Below are positions 35,972 through 43,789 of a DNA stretch of 64,000 bases, in pieces. The position numbers and the translations under genes were made by a program. Position 1 is the stretch's first letter; every line of letters starts with the position of its first letter. Origin of the DNA: Actinomycetota bacterium (GTDB lineage: Bacteria > Actinomycetota > Actinomycetes > Nanopelagicales > Nanopelagicaceae); assembly GCA_016870975.1 (NCBI GenBank), contig VGAE01000001.1, forward strand, positions 1 through 64,000. The letters run 5' to 3'. The notes under the pieces are model-generated. The model was not told where the DNA came from, did no database searches, and was given only the letters and a program-made list of their open reading frames with translations.

Positions 35972-36655
35972 ATGGGAATGATTATTGCCAAACTCCATAT
36001 CCCAGATGGCTTCATCAATATCCCCATTAGCGCACTTTTTGGAGTTCTCTCCATCGCCTTTATTGCAATCTCGCTTCGAAGAGTTGGAGCGGCGCTCGAT
36101 GATCGGACTACCCCTCTGTCTGGACTCACTGCAGTCTTTATTTTCGCAGCCCAGATGATTAATTTTCCCGTTGCCGCGGGCACAAGTGGCCATCTTCTCG
36201 GAGCCGCACTGGCCACCGCCCTAGTAGGGCCACACGCTGCGACGTTGGCACTGACAGTTGTCCTCGGCGTTCAAGCGCTCCTATTCGCAGATGGTGGATT
36301 GAGCGCCCTTGGGCTAAATGTTTTTAACATCTCAATTCTCGCTGTTTGGGTTAGCCATCTACTCTTTACAACGCTTCGAAAAATTTTCGCCAAATCGAAA
36401 TCCGGTGTAGCTGTAGCTGCAACTATTGCCGCATATATCTCAGTTCCAATCGCCGCTCTTGGTTTCTCATTTCAATATGCACTTGGTGGAGCTGGAACAA
36501 TTTCTGCGACCACGGTTACATCAGCTATGGTCGGGACTCACTCATTAATCGGTTTAGGAGAAGCACTAATCACTTTTATAACTATCTCTTCAATTCTTGC
36601 AACTCGATCCGATTTAGTTTACGGATATAAACCGGCTCTAGAGGTTCGCGGATGA
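35972..36655 (+). CDS. cbiM: Cobalt/nickel ECF transporter substrate-capture membrane protein CbiM
   Basis: Metal-binding S-component of a group of ECF importers for Co2+ or Ni2+. The N-terminal LHIPDGF follows the initiating Met closely, as needed because the extreme N-terminus and an internal His bind the metal. Later blocks (NFPVAAGTSGHLLGAALATALVGP with the conserved His, LFADGGLSALGLNVFNI) are standard. Two ATGs (35972 and 35978) are possible; the second has TAAGG at better spacing and places Met nearer to HIPDG. 227 or 225 residues. It overlaps the PDGLE gene by 4 nt and is probably controlled by the palindromes just upstream. Confidence 0.94.
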   Translation: MGMIIAKLHIPDGFINIPISALFGVLSIAFIAISLRRVGAALDDRTTPLSGLTAVFIFAAQMINFPVAAGTSGHLLGAALATALVGPHAATLALTVVLGVQALLFADGGLSALGLNVFNISILAVWVSHLLFTTLRKIFAKSKSGVAVAATIAAYISVPIAALGFSFQYALGGAGTISATTVTSAMVGTHSLIGLGEALITFITISSILATRSDLVYGYKPALEVRG

Positions 36656-36957
36656 AGAAAAAAATTGGGCGCTTCTACCTCGCATTCTTTGCAGCGTCGT
36701 TGGTTGTCGCTGGAGCACTCTCTTTTTATGCCTCATCTCATCCAGATGGGCTTGAAAAAGTTGCCGAAGATGTGGGTTTTCTTGAAACTGCGAAGGATTC
36801 CTCTGTATCCGGATCACCACTTGCCGATTATGGTATTTCCGGACTTGAAAATGCCCGACTAAGCGTGGGTTTATCTGGTTTAATCGGCGTTCTTGCCACC
36901 GCCGTTGTCGCTTATCTAGTCTTTGCGATTTCCAAGAGAATGAGAAAAAGCAAATAA
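36652..36957 (+). CDS. PDGLE domain protein (CbiN-like component)
   Basis: A 101-residue protein with two membrane helices (about 9-27 and 72-92) and an external loop that begins with the family motif HPDGLEKVAEDVGF. PDGLE proteins replace CbiN in many actinobacterial cobalt/nickel ECF systems and are needed with CbiM for metal uptake. The ATG overlaps the cbiM stop by 4 nt. Loss of either helix is not seen; the gene looks intact. Confidence 0.9.
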   Translation: MKKKIGRFYLAFFAASLVVAGALSFYASSHPDGLEKVAEDVGFLETAKDSSVSGSPLADYGISGLENARLSVGLSGLIGVLATAVVAYLVFAISKRMRKSK

Positions 36958-36959
36958 AG

Positions 36960-37055
36960 CTAAATGAGCAGCATCACCACGGCCACGACGTAGGTGAACG
37001 TCTTTATCTTCACCGTCATACTCTTATTCATAACTTATCCCCAGAAACTAAAATC
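36960..37055 (+). other. Open, His-rich 5' extension of cbiQ without a usable start codon
   Basis: Read in the cbiQ frame, these 32 codons stay open and give EQHHHGHDVGERLYLH, then RHTLIHNLSPETKI, joining TTG 37056. The HNLSPETK portion matches the conserved N-terminus of CbiQ, so this is almost surely coding in origin. No ATG, GTG or TTG is in frame. An ATG at 36964 is one base out of frame and hits a stop after 9 codons. A one-base deletion just after that ATG would explain the arrangement. Confidence 0.6.
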
Positions 37056-37736
37056 TTGAGTGTTTTCTTATTCATGCTTGTTGTAGTAGCTACTCCGATT
37101 CAAAATTATGTTGCCTATATCTGCTTTCTGCTCATAATATTAATTTTAACTCGGCTAGCCCAGATTCCCTTTCGAACACTTTTTCTTAGATCTTTAATTG
37201 AGATTCCCTTCATACTATTTGCAATTTTGATGCCTTTCTTTGGCACGGGTGAGAAGGTTGATTTTTTTGGACTTAGCCTTTACGAGTCTGGCTTATTGGC
37301 TGGTGCCTCAATCATCGCGAAAGGAACAATAGGTGTCTTTATGTCAATAATTCTCTCTGGAACCACTAGTGCCAGAGCAATACTGAAAGGGCTAGCTCGA
37401 TTGAAAATTCCAGCGCCGATCTTGGGAATCGCCAGTTTTATGACTCGATATTTGAATGTGGTCAATAACGAATTAATTCGCATGAGAATTGCGAGAGAAT
37501 CCCGCGGTTTTCAAGCAAAAGGAGTTCGATCTTGGCGAGTCCTTAGCCAAACTCTCGGCGCTGTGTTTATCCGCTCATACGAGCGCGGAGAGAGAGTTTA
37601 TCTCGCCATGTTAGCGAGAGGCTTCCAAGGGAAGATGCCCGCCGATAATGGCGGTCACAAGACTGATTTACAATCGGCATTCTTGCTTCCAGGCGCCGCA
37701 GGAATTATCTCGGTAGCAACAGGATTATTTTTATGA
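37056..37736 (+). CDS. cbiQ: Cobalt/nickel ECF transporter transmembrane component CbiQ (start uncertain)
   Basis: Scaffold membrane protein (T-component) linking CbiM to the ATPase. Helices occupy most of residues 1-130, and the cytoplasmic coupling helices carry the two characteristic Ala-Arg-Gly type motifs: RIARESRGFQAKG and LAMLARGFQG. The TTG at 37056 gives 226 residues but omits the conserved HNLSPETK segment, which lies in frame just upstream. The true N-terminus may start about 30 codons earlier if a one-base frameshift is corrected. The 3' end overlaps cbiO by 4 nt. If only TTG 37056 is used, the first cytoplasmic segment is missing. Confidence 0.85.
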   Translation: MSVFLFMLVVVATPIQNYVAYICFLLIILILTRLAQIPFRTLFLRSLIEIPFILFAILMPFFGTGEKVDFFGLSLYESGLLAGASIIAKGTIGVFMSIILSGTTSARAILKGLARLKIPAPILGIASFMTRYLNVVNNELIRMRIARESRGFQAKGVRSWRVLSQTLGAVFIRSYERGERVYLAMLARGFQGKMPADNGGHKTDLQSAFLLPGAAGIISVATGLFL

Positions 37737-38476
37737 ACAATAAATTTAGTTTACGAATCAAAAACTTAGCATATGCCTATCCAGATGGCCATCAAGCACT
37801 CTTTGGTGTAAATCTTGAAATTCGAAAAGGTGAGCGAGTTGCTCTTCTTGGACCAAATGGTGCCGGTAAAACTACTTTGGTGCTTCATCTAAATGGAGTT
37901 ATTCCTACTCAGCAAGGCAGCGTCACGGTAGTCGATACTTTGGTCGATACAAAAAACGTGGAAAGTTTGCGACATGTTAGAGAAAAAGTTGGGATAGTTT
38001 TTCAAGATCCGGATGACCAGCTATTCATGCCAACAGTCGCACAAGACGTCGCGTTTGGTCCTTATAATTCAGGAATTCGCGGCGATGAATTAGCAAGAAT
38101 CGTTGATGAATCTCTCGTGAAAGTGGGAATGCTCGACTACAAGGATCGCCCGCCCCATCATCTTTCCTTTGGACAACGGAGAAGAGTTGCAGTCGCAACG
38201 GTCTTGGCTATGAATCCAGAAATTCTTGTTCTAGATGAACCGTCCTCCAATCTTGATCCTGCTTCGAGAAGGGAGCTAGCGGAATTCCTCCGCTCTCTTG
38301 ATGTAACAGTTCTCCTTGTTACTCACGATCTGCCTTATGCACTTGAGCTTTGCGAGCGCTCAGTGATTTTAGCTGGGGGTGTGGTTACAGCTGATGAGCC
38401 AACCTCGCAACTTTTTGCAAAGCCGTCATTCCTTGCCGAGCATCGCTTGGAATTACCCGCCGGCTTTCGACTTTAA
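37733..38476 (+). CDS. cbiO: Cobalt/nickel ECF transporter ATP-binding protein CbiO
   Basis: ABC ATPase powering the CbiMQ transporter. Walker A is GPNGAGKTT, the Q-loop is VFQDPDDQLFMPTV (the DPDDQ form typical of ECF ATPases), the signature is LSFGQRRRVAVA, Walker B is ILVLDEP and the switch is VTHD. Length of 247 is normal. The signature has Phe instead of the usual first Gly (LSGGQ), a known CbiO variant. It overlaps cbiQ by 4 nt and converges on the SDR gene by 4 nt. The single ATPase probably works as a homodimer. Confidence 0.95.
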   Translation: MNNKFSLRIKNLAYAYPDGHQALFGVNLEIRKGERVALLGPNGAGKTTLVLHLNGVIPTQQGSVTVVDTLVDTKNVESLRHVREKVGIVFQDPDDQLFMPTVAQDVAFGPYNSGIRGDELARIVDESLVKVGMLDYKDRPPHHLSFGQRRRVAVATVLAMNPEILVLDEPSSNLDPASRRELAEFLRSLDVTVLLVTHDLPYALELCERSVILAGGVVTADEPTSQLFAKPSFLAEHRLELPAGFRL

Positions 38477-39306
38477 TCCAGAAAAAAATCTAGTAAGAAG
38501 TCTTTCGTGCCAGGGACTACGGCATATTTATCAAGATCTGTAATTCCCGCCGAAGCTAGAACCTCATCATCGACAAAAAAGTTACCGGTGCATTCAGCGC
38601 TGGTCCGCTTCAGAATTTCATAGGCGGCATCAGCCAAAATCTCTGGCTTTCTACAAGCTGCGGTATCGATTCCCGGAATCATCTGCAGGGCGGCGGTATC
38701 TATTGCGGTTCTTGGCCAGAGCGCATTAATGGCTATGCCATCTCTACGAAATTCTTCGGACATGCCTAGAACGCACATACTCATTCCATACTTTGCCATT
38801 GTGTAGGCAACATGATTCTTAAACCATCTAGCTTTCATGGAAAGTGGTGGCGAGAGCGTCAAAATATGCGGATTCCTGCCAGCTTTTGCCGAATCCTTTA
38901 AATACGGAATAGCAGCTTGTGAGGTCAAGAATGTGCCTCGCACATTTACATCAAACATCAGGTCAAATCGCTTGGCTGGCGTGGCAAGTGTCGGAGTTAG
39001 GTTTATCGCACTTGCGTTGTTGATCAAGATATCTAATCCGCCAAATTCAGAAACTGTCTTGGCTATGGCTTGCGCTATCTGCTCTTCATCGCGAATATCG
39101 CATTGAATAGGGAGTGCGGTTCCGCCAGCCACCTTGATTTCATCGGCAGCCGTAAAAATTGTTCCTGGTAATTTCGGATGTGGATCGGCAGTCTTAGCCG
39201 CAATTGCGACCTTGGCGCCATCGGCGGCGGCGCGAAGCGCTATCGCAAGACCGATACCTCGTGAACCTCCAGTTACAAAAATTCTCTTATCTTTAAGGGG
39301 GATCAT
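38473..39306 (-). CDS. Short-chain dehydrogenase, HSDL2-like
   Basis: NAD(P)-binding SDR. The nucleotide motif is VTGGSRGIGLAIALRAAADG, NNAS follows strand 4, and the catalytic Ser (LTLSPPLSMKARW) and Tyr-x-x-x-Lys (YTMAKYG) are present. The long AKTADPHPKLPGTI insertion and ALWPRTAIDTAA resemble the hydroxysteroid dehydrogenase-like protein 2 subgroup. Length of 277 fits a version without the SCP2 domain. Its ATG overlaps the enoyl-CoA hydratase stop by 4 nt, which points to fatty-acid or acyl-CoA metabolism, but no substrate is shown. Confidence 0.87.
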   Translation of the reverse strand: MIPLKDKRIFVTGGSRGIGLAIALRAAADGAKVAIAAKTADPHPKLPGTIFTAADEIKVAGGTALPIQCDIRDEEQIAQAIAKTVSEFGGLDILINNASAINLTPTLATPAKRFDLMFDVNVRGTFLTSQAAIPYLKDSAKAGRNPHILTLSPPLSMKARWFKNHVAYTMAKYGMSMCVLGMSEEFRRDGIAINALWPRTAIDTAALQMIPGIDTAACRKPEILADAAYEILKRTSAECTGNFFVDDEVLASAGITDLDKYAVVPGTKDFLLDFFLD

Positions 39307-40046
39307 TTAACTCGTTTCGAAAGAAAGGCCATAAAAGCGTCTCTTGCTTCATCTGATTGAAGTGCCATTTGGAATAACGCGCCTTCTGCTCGCATTACCG
39401 CAGCGACTTTTTCATGTAGCTCGCTTTTCAAGAGAGCTTTAGTTTTAATTACGGCATTGGGAGGCTGTGCGGCTACTTTCTTGGCAAATGCCATTGCAAC
39501 TTCTAGCGGGAAATCTGAAATCTCGGCAACCAAACCGAAAGTCTTTGCAAGATTTGAATCAAATGGTTCACCACTTAAGAAAACTTGGCTAGCGATTTGA
39601 TGACCAACAAGTCTTGGGAAAAGAAGCGAGGATCCAGCCTCTGGAACCAATCCCAAAGAGACGAAGGGCATCGAAAATCGAGTTTCCGGGTGAGCAGTCA
39701 CATAATCGCAATGTAGAAGCATGGTCGTTCCAATTCCCACTGCATTTCCTGAGACGGCTGCAATCAGTGGTTTAGCAAAGTTATGTACCGCCTCCAGAAA
39801 ATTCATTACCGGCGAGCCAGATTCAATAGGTGGTTCATTTAGAAAATCGAAGAGATCATTTCCGGCTGTGAAGTGTTTAGAGGTTGTGGTCATGACAGCA
39901 GCTCTAACGCCAAAATCTTCATGAGCTTCATTTATCGCATTGGCCAGTTCCTGGTACATCTCACGCGTCAACGCATTCTGCTTCTCCGGGCGATTTAACT
40001 GAAGAACGAGTATCGAGCCGTCAATTTCTCGCTCAATCAAACTCAT
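39303..40046 (-). CDS. Enoyl-CoA hydratase/isomerase family protein
   Basis: Crotonase-fold acyl-CoA enzyme. N-terminal VLQLNRPEKQNALTREMYQ is the signature; the oxyanion-hole backbone is in SKHFTAGNDLFDF and AVSGNAVGIGTTMLLHCD. At the two usual catalytic Glu positions the sequence reads FSMPFVSLGLVPEAGSS, keeping Glu in VPEAGSS (the isomerase-type position) but not the first Glu. An enoyl-CoA isomerase activity is therefore more likely than hydratase. 247 residues. First gene of the two-gene unit with the SDR. Confidence 0.88.
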   Translation of the reverse strand: MSLIEREIDGSILVLQLNRPEKQNALTREMYQELANAINEAHEDFGVRAAVMTTTSKHFTAGNDLFDFLNEPPIESGSPVMNFLEAVHNFAKPLIAAVSGNAVGIGTTMLLHCDYVTAHPETRFSMPFVSLGLVPEAGSSLLFPRLVGHQIASQVFLSGEPFDSNLAKTFGLVAEISDFPLEVAMAFAKKVAAQPPNAVIKTKALLKSELHEKVAAVMRAEGALFQMALQSDEARDAFMAFLSKRVK

Positions 40047-40060
40047 TTGGCAATCCTATA

Positions 40061-40099
40061 GATAAATAAGAAGCACCCCTATTGATTTATAGGGGTGCT
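40061..40099 (-). terminator. Intrinsic terminator of ino1
   Basis: AGCACCCCTAT (40072-40082) and ATAGGGGTGCT (40089-40099) form a perfect 11-bp stem with a 6-nt loop. On the minus strand it is followed by TCTTATTTATC (40071 down to 40061), a U-rich tail. It lies 11 nt past the ino1 stop and before the downstream enoyl-CoA hydratase start, so it ends the PadR-ino1 transcript. Confidence 0.85.
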
Positions 40100-40109
40100 A
40101 CAGAACCCG

Positions 40110-41195
40110 CTAGCTATTTCGCTTTCCGCTGATAAATTCTTTGGTGCGAATTAGGGCGTCTTCGTCGGTATATTGCTCAGGAGGCGATTTCATAAAGTAG
40201 CTCGAGGGTGAGAGCAATGGTCCGCCAATCTTGCGATCCAGCGCCAACTTAGCGCAGCGGACTGCGTCAATAATTACGCCCGCTGAGTTTGGTGAATCCC
40301 ACACTTCTAACTTGTATTCGATGTTTAGAGGAACATCGCCAAAGGCGCGACCTTCGAGGCGAACGAAAGCCCATTTGCGATCATCCAACCAGCGGACATA
40401 GTCCGAAGGTCCGATATGCACATTGCCCTCACCTAAATCGTAATCAAGCTGGGATGTCACCGACTGCGTTTTTGAAATCTTCTTCGACTCTAGGCGGTCT
40501 CGCTCCAACATATTTTTAAAGTCCATATTTCCGCCAACATTGAGCTGATAAGTGCGATCCACTTTTACGCCGCGATCTTGGAATAACTTGGCCAGGATTC
40601 TATGAGTAATAGTTGCGCCAACTTGAGACTTGATGTCATCTCCAACGATTGGTAGCCCCGCCTTGGTAAATTTATCTGCCCATTCTGGAGTTGACGCGAT
40701 AAACACTGGAAGTGCATTTACAAAAGCACATCCAGCATCCAGGGCACATTGGGCATAAAACTTGGTAGCCTCTTCTGAGCCAACCGGTAAATAACAGACC
40801 AAGACATCGACTTTTGCCGCTTTCAATTCAGCAACTACATCAACCGGAGTTGCTTTAGATTCAGTGATTGTCTCGCGATAGTAGCGACCGAGACCATCAT
40901 GTGTCGGACCACGAAGAACGGTAACTCCACTCTTTGGGACATCAGCAAATTTAATGGTGTTGTTTTCGCTAGCCCAAATCGCATCGACTAGGTCTCTGCC
41001 GACTTTCTTATCGTCAACGTCAAAGGCTGCTACAAATTTAACGTCGCGAACGTGATAACCACCAACTGCGACATTCATCAATCCGGGTATCTCTTCGTTA
41101 TCAGGCGCATTTTTGTAGTACTCGACTCCCTGAACCAGTGAATTGGAGCAGTTGCCGACACCGACAATTGCGACACGGATTTCTTTATTTGACAC
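40110..41195 (-). CDS. ino1: Inositol-3-phosphate synthase
   Basis: NAD-dependent isomerase turning glucose 6-phosphate into inositol 3-phosphate, the first step to phosphatidylinositol, its mannosides and mycothiol in actinobacteria. [20 protein letters not shown] is the nucleotide-binding start; [36 protein letters not shown] and [12 protein letters not shown] are signature blocks. GTG 41195 gives 361 residues, shares its first base with the PadR stop (TAGTG) and follows AAAGGAAG. An upstream in-frame start at 41276 would overlap PadR by 82 nt. It pairs functionally with the PimB-like enzyme at 49184. Confidence 0.95.
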   Translation of the reverse strand: MSNKEIRVAIVGVGNCSNSLVQGVEYYKNAPDNEEIPGLMNVAVGGYHVRDVKFVAAFDVDDKKVGRDLVDAIWASENNTIKFADVPKSGVTVLRGPTHDGLGRYYRETITESKATPVDVVAELKAAKVDVLVCYLPVGSEEATKFYAQCALDAGCAFVNALPVFIASTPEWADKFTKAGLPIVGDDIKSQVGATITHRILAKLFQDRGVKVDRTYQLNVGGNMDFKNMLERDRLESKKISKTQSVTSQLDYDLGEGNVHIGPSDYVRWLDDRKWAFVRLEGRAFGDVPLNIEYKLEVWDSPNSAGVIIDAVRCAKLALDRKIGGPLLSPSSYFMKSPPEQYTDEDALIRTKEFISGKRNS

Positions 41196-41737
41196 TAGGA
41201 CTTCCTTTCCGAATTGATCATCTCTTCGAGCCAAGCGATCTCTCGCTCCGCTGTCTCTAAGGAATGGCGGCGCCACTCCACTAGGTACTTATCGAGACCA
41301 ACTGCAGAGCGATCTAAATCCGCTCGGAGTATGTCGGCTCGCTCTTGAAGTCGGCGTAACCGACCCTCAAGAATTCTTAATCGATTTCTTTTTGATGTTG
41401 GGCTAAAGAATGCGACATGAACTTCAAAATTATCATCTTCCCAAGCTGCAGGGGAAATGCGTTCGGTTAATTCATCAAAGCGATCTTTACCTTTTTTTGT
41501 TATTGAATAAACTAATCGGGTTCGTTTAGAGCGGCCACCCTTGGGAACTGATTCTTGTTCCACTAAGCCAACTTCGGTCATGCGACGAAGTTGTGGGTAA
41601 AGCACCGAAAATGAGAGAGCGCGAAGTGGACCGAAAATTGTCCGAAGTCTTTTTCTTAATTCATAACCGTGGAGCGGGTCCTGAGAGAGCAGTCCGAGTA
41701 GGGCGAATTCCAAGGATTCTGATCGCGATCGCGCCAT
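41195..41737 (-). CDS. PadR family transcriptional regulator
   Basis: Winged-helix repressor. [23 protein letters not shown] is the diagnostic N-terminal HTH start, and [19 protein letters not shown] is the recognition region. The C-terminal 90 residues form helical dimerisation arms with [22 protein letters not shown] 41737 is preceded by GAGAGGGGGG at suitable spacing; a start at 41767 would fall within the palindrome. The stop overlaps the ino1 start, an arrangement widespread in actinobacteria, so it is expected to control inositol synthesis and itself. The likely operator is 29-43 nt upstream. Confidence 0.93.
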   Translation of the reverse strand: MARSRSESLEFALLGLLSQDPLHGYELRKRLRTIFGPLRALSFSVLYPQLRRMTEVGLVEQESVPKGGRSKRTRLVYSITKKGKDRFDELTERISPAAWEDDNFEVHVAFFSPTSKRNRLRILEGRLRRLQERADILRADLDRSAVGLDKYLVEWRRHSLETAEREIAWLEEMINSERKS

Positions 41738-41765
41738 GCCCGCCCCCCTCTCATATCTACTAGAC

Positions 41766-41780
41766 ATATCGATTCGATAT
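41766..41780. promoter_or_regulatory. Perfect palindrome before padR-ino1, candidate PadR operator
   Basis: ATATCGATTCGATAT is a perfect inverted repeat of 7-nt arms around a single T. It lies about 29-43 nt upstream of the PadR ATG on the minus strand, where a -10/+1 region would be expected. PadR proteins bind dyad-symmetric AT-rich sites and commonly autoregulate, so this is the best operator candidate. Confidence 0.55.
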
Positions 41781-41873
41781 ATCGGGCGTAATTTAAGCCG
41801 AAGGGAGCGCCCAGCTCAAGTTCCGCCCCGGGTTATTTTTCCCAGCTGAAAGGTGCTCAAAAAAATCGCAGTC

Positions 41874-41977
41874 TAGGGCGCCCATACCTTCGGGCAAGGC
41901 GAAAGCGCGCCTACTCTGCTTGTTTAGGGGGCCTCCGTCGCTAACCAACGGGCACGCTAGAAATGAGGATTGATCAG
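41874..41977 (+). ncRNA. Structured 5' leader of the broken uracil permease gene
   Basis: The G+C-rich stretch before the remnant's GTG can fold well on the + strand. TAGGGCGC (41874-41881) pairs with GCGC-G-CCTA (41905-41913, one bulged G); inside, CC-ATA-CC-TTCG-GG-CAA-GG makes a second stem capped by a UUCG tetraloop. A following CCGT/ACGG stem and an ATGAG/CTCAT pair (flanking the ribosome-binding site and start) may extend it. I recognise no known riboswitch class. ATCAGGTGAGCCT across the start codon loosely resembles a PyrR-binding loop with two mismatches. Confidence 0.4.
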
Positions 41978-42362
41978 GTGAGCCTTGTCTCATGGAAGCT
42001 CCACGGAAATGAAATGAGCATATTGGATCGCTGCCGTCGGAGCGATTGTGCTTTCCATTTCACCTAAATTCGGCGCAGTTCTAAGCGCAATTTCAGGTGG
42101 CGTACTTGGGGGAGTTCAAGTCGCACTATTTGGAATGATTGGAATTCTCGATGCCAAGAATTGGATTGAATCTCGCGTCAATTTCGCAGATTCAACAAAT
42201 TTGGTGCTGGCTGCTTCCGCAATCATCATCGGCATCGCCTATATTTCTTGGACAAGCGGTGATTTCACATTTAATGGAATCATTAATGCAACTCTTGTTG
42301 CTGTAATTGGATATCGCGTATTCCATACAATCTCCAAATCAAGAGGAACTAGCGCTGCATAA
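41978..42362 (+). pseudogene. Uracil permease (NCS2 family) remnant with a large internal deletion and frameshift
   Basis: GAGGA (41965-41969) precedes GTG 41978, which reads VSLVSWKLHGNEM; the SWKLHGN opening is typical of actinobacterial uracil permeases. From about 42018 the homology resumes in another frame at the C-terminal end of the same family: AYWIAAVGAIVLSISPKFGA, VALFGMIGILDAKNWIESRV, then NFADSTNLVLAASAIIIGIA. About 310-330 internal codons, including the transport core helices, are gone, and the two ends are out of frame. A GTG at 42048 gives a 104-residue open frame covering only the last helices, unlikely to be functional. An intrinsic terminator follows at 42379. Confidence 0.75.
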
Positions 42363-42378
42363 TTAGCTAAGTTCAGAG

Positions 42379-42415
42379 CAGAGGCGGAAAAATTCTCCGC
42401 CTCTGTTTTATTTTT
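42379..42415 (+). terminator. Intrinsic terminator after the uracil permease remnant
   Basis: CAGAGGCGGA (42379-42388) and TCCGCCTCTG (42396-42405) form a perfect 10-bp stem with a 7-nt loop, followed by TTTTATTTTT (42406-42415). It lies 16 nt past the remnant's stop and 26 nt before the lysE start, so the former gene was a single-gene transcription unit. Confidence 0.88.
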
Positions 42416-42441
42416 CAAATATTTTCGTAGATAATTGCTAT

Positions 42442-43077
42442 ATGCCGATTCCCATCAGATTTCCGGAATACCTAGTTGCATCAGTGCTCATAATTCTGGC
42501 CCCTGGTCCGAGTGTGCTTTTTGCAATTGCGCGAGCAATTGCTTGGGGTCGGGCTACTGCAGTTGCCACCGTGGTTGGGAATGCGCTAGGTATGTTTGCG
42601 CTTTCTATTTTGATTGCATTTGGCCTTGGTCCAATTCTCGAACGAAGTGAGTTGGCATTTATCACCGTTCAAATTCTTGGCGGCCTATATCTAATTTATC
42701 TCGGAGTAGATGCTCTTAAGCATTCAAGAATTGCTGCATCCGAGATGGTAAATCAAGGAGACATCAAGCCTTCCCATCTTCGTTCAATTAGAGATGGTTT
42801 CTGGGTCGGCGCTCTCAACCCTAAAGGTCTAGTGTTTTTTGCAGCGATACTCCCCCAGTTCTTAGATCGGGATGGAGCAAATCTCACCGGCCAACTTCTC
42901 TTAATGGGAGCAACCTTTGCAATTCTGGCAATAATCGGAGATGGAACTTGGGGGTTACTGGCAGGAACTGTGAGGGAATGGATGGCGAGTTCACCCATGC
43001 GCTTAGTGCTTCTGCGACGCCTCGGCGGTGCGGTAATTATCTTGCTCGGCCTCTTTACGCTGATTTCCGTGGCGTAG
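42442..43077 (+). CDS. LysE/RhtB family amino-acid exporter
   Basis: Six-helix exporter family. FPEYLVASVLIILAPGPSVLF carries the LysE signature PGP in helix 1, GLYLIYLGVDALKHSR ends helix 3, and DGFWVGALNPKGLVFFAAILPQF has the conserved N-P-K motif of helix 4. 211 residues is normal. It follows the terminator of the permease remnant and has its own ATG at 42442. It likely exports homoserine, threonine or a related amino acid, but the substrate cannot be read from sequence. Confidence 0.92.
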   Translation: MPIPIRFPEYLVASVLIILAPGPSVLFAIARAIAWGRATAVATVVGNALGMFALSILIAFGLGPILERSELAFITVQILGGLYLIYLGVDALKHSRIAASEMVNQGDIKPSHLRSIRDGFWVGALNPKGLVFFAAILPQFLDRDGANLTGQLLLMGATFAILAIIGDGTWGLLAGTVREWMASSPMRLVLLRRLGGAVIILLGLFTLISVA

Positions 43078-43114
43078 CCCGAGTTTGTCAGGACGCAACG
43101 GCACAATCACGTCC

Positions 43115-43789
43115 ATGAGTAAAGCTCGCGAATTTATCAGCCCCAGCGATCTAACTTTCTCCTGGGATAACTGCCACCGTTGTCTCTGGCTATATTACAA
43201 CCACGGACTAAAAGCTCCTTTATTCTTCCCACTTGTTGGTGAACTATCTGCCCTACAAGAAGGCCACTTCGCTAGCGCAACCTCGAGAGATCTTCACCCG
43301 GAAATACCTGAAGGCCGTGTTGTAGGTAAAGGTGGATGGGTTAAATCAATTCCAATTCCAATAAACGGAAACTCTTCGCCCTTTGCCATTAGAGGTAAAT
43401 ACGACTTATTGATGGAGTTTTTAGATGGTACCTACGGCATTATTGATTGCAAATTCCAAGGAAAAGATAACGATAAAAGTGAGTTCTACTCCCCTCAGCT
43501 AGAGGCATATGCATTCTCGCTCGAGAATCCTGCAACAGATACACCAAAGAAAGTATCGGTATTAGGTCTCTTGGTCTGGTCCCCCAAAAAGCCAGTAGGA
43601 AACCCGAGCGATGGATTTAATCTCGAATTAAATAGCTCATGGTTCCCAATAAAACGCGACCCCGTTGCCCTTGCAAATCGGTTGACCGAATTTATATCGA
43701 TGGTCTCCGGTCCCGCGCCAGTAAGAGATAGCTCTTGCGAGAATTGTAAATTTATCTCAGAACGTCGTGAAGTTTTTGGCGCTGAATAA
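43115..43789 (+). CDS. PD-(D/E)XK nuclease family protein with four clustered cysteines (Cas4/AddB-like)
   Basis: RecB-type nuclease fold. The core reads GKYDLLMEFLDGTYGIIDCKFQ: an Asp after strand 1 and the Asp-x-Lys (DCK) catalytic pair, followed by SPQLEAYAFSLE with the motif-III Gln. Cys20 and Cys23 (DNCHRCLW) near the start and Cys208 and Cys211 (SSCENCKF) near the end are placed like the 4Fe-4S ligands that clamp Cas4 and AddB, though as 2+2 rather than 1+3. ATG 43115 begins the conserved SPSDLTFSW segment; 224 residues. No cas genes, CRISPR repeats or helicase are near, so its partner is unknown. Confidence 0.72.
   Translation: MSKAREFISPSDLTFSWDNCHRCLWLYYNHGLKAPLFFPLVGELSALQEGHFASATSRDLHPEIPEGRVVGKGGWVKSIPIPINGNSSPFAIRGKYDLLMEFLDGTYGIIDCKFQGKDNDKSEFYSPQLEAYAFSLENPATDTPKKVSVLGLLVWSPKKPVGNPSDGFNLELNSSWFPIKRDPVALANRLTEFISMVSGPAPVRDSSCENCKFISERREVFGAE

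Noticed and set aside
41793-41993. 66-residue open frame on the minus strand in the padR/permease gap
   Set aside because: Composition follows the G+C-rich structured leader, no ribosome-binding site, no recognisable domain, and it is antisense to the permease leader and start.
43115-43789. Cas4 of a CRISPR system
   Set aside because: No CRISPR repeats and no other cas genes in 64 kb; the Cys layout also differs.
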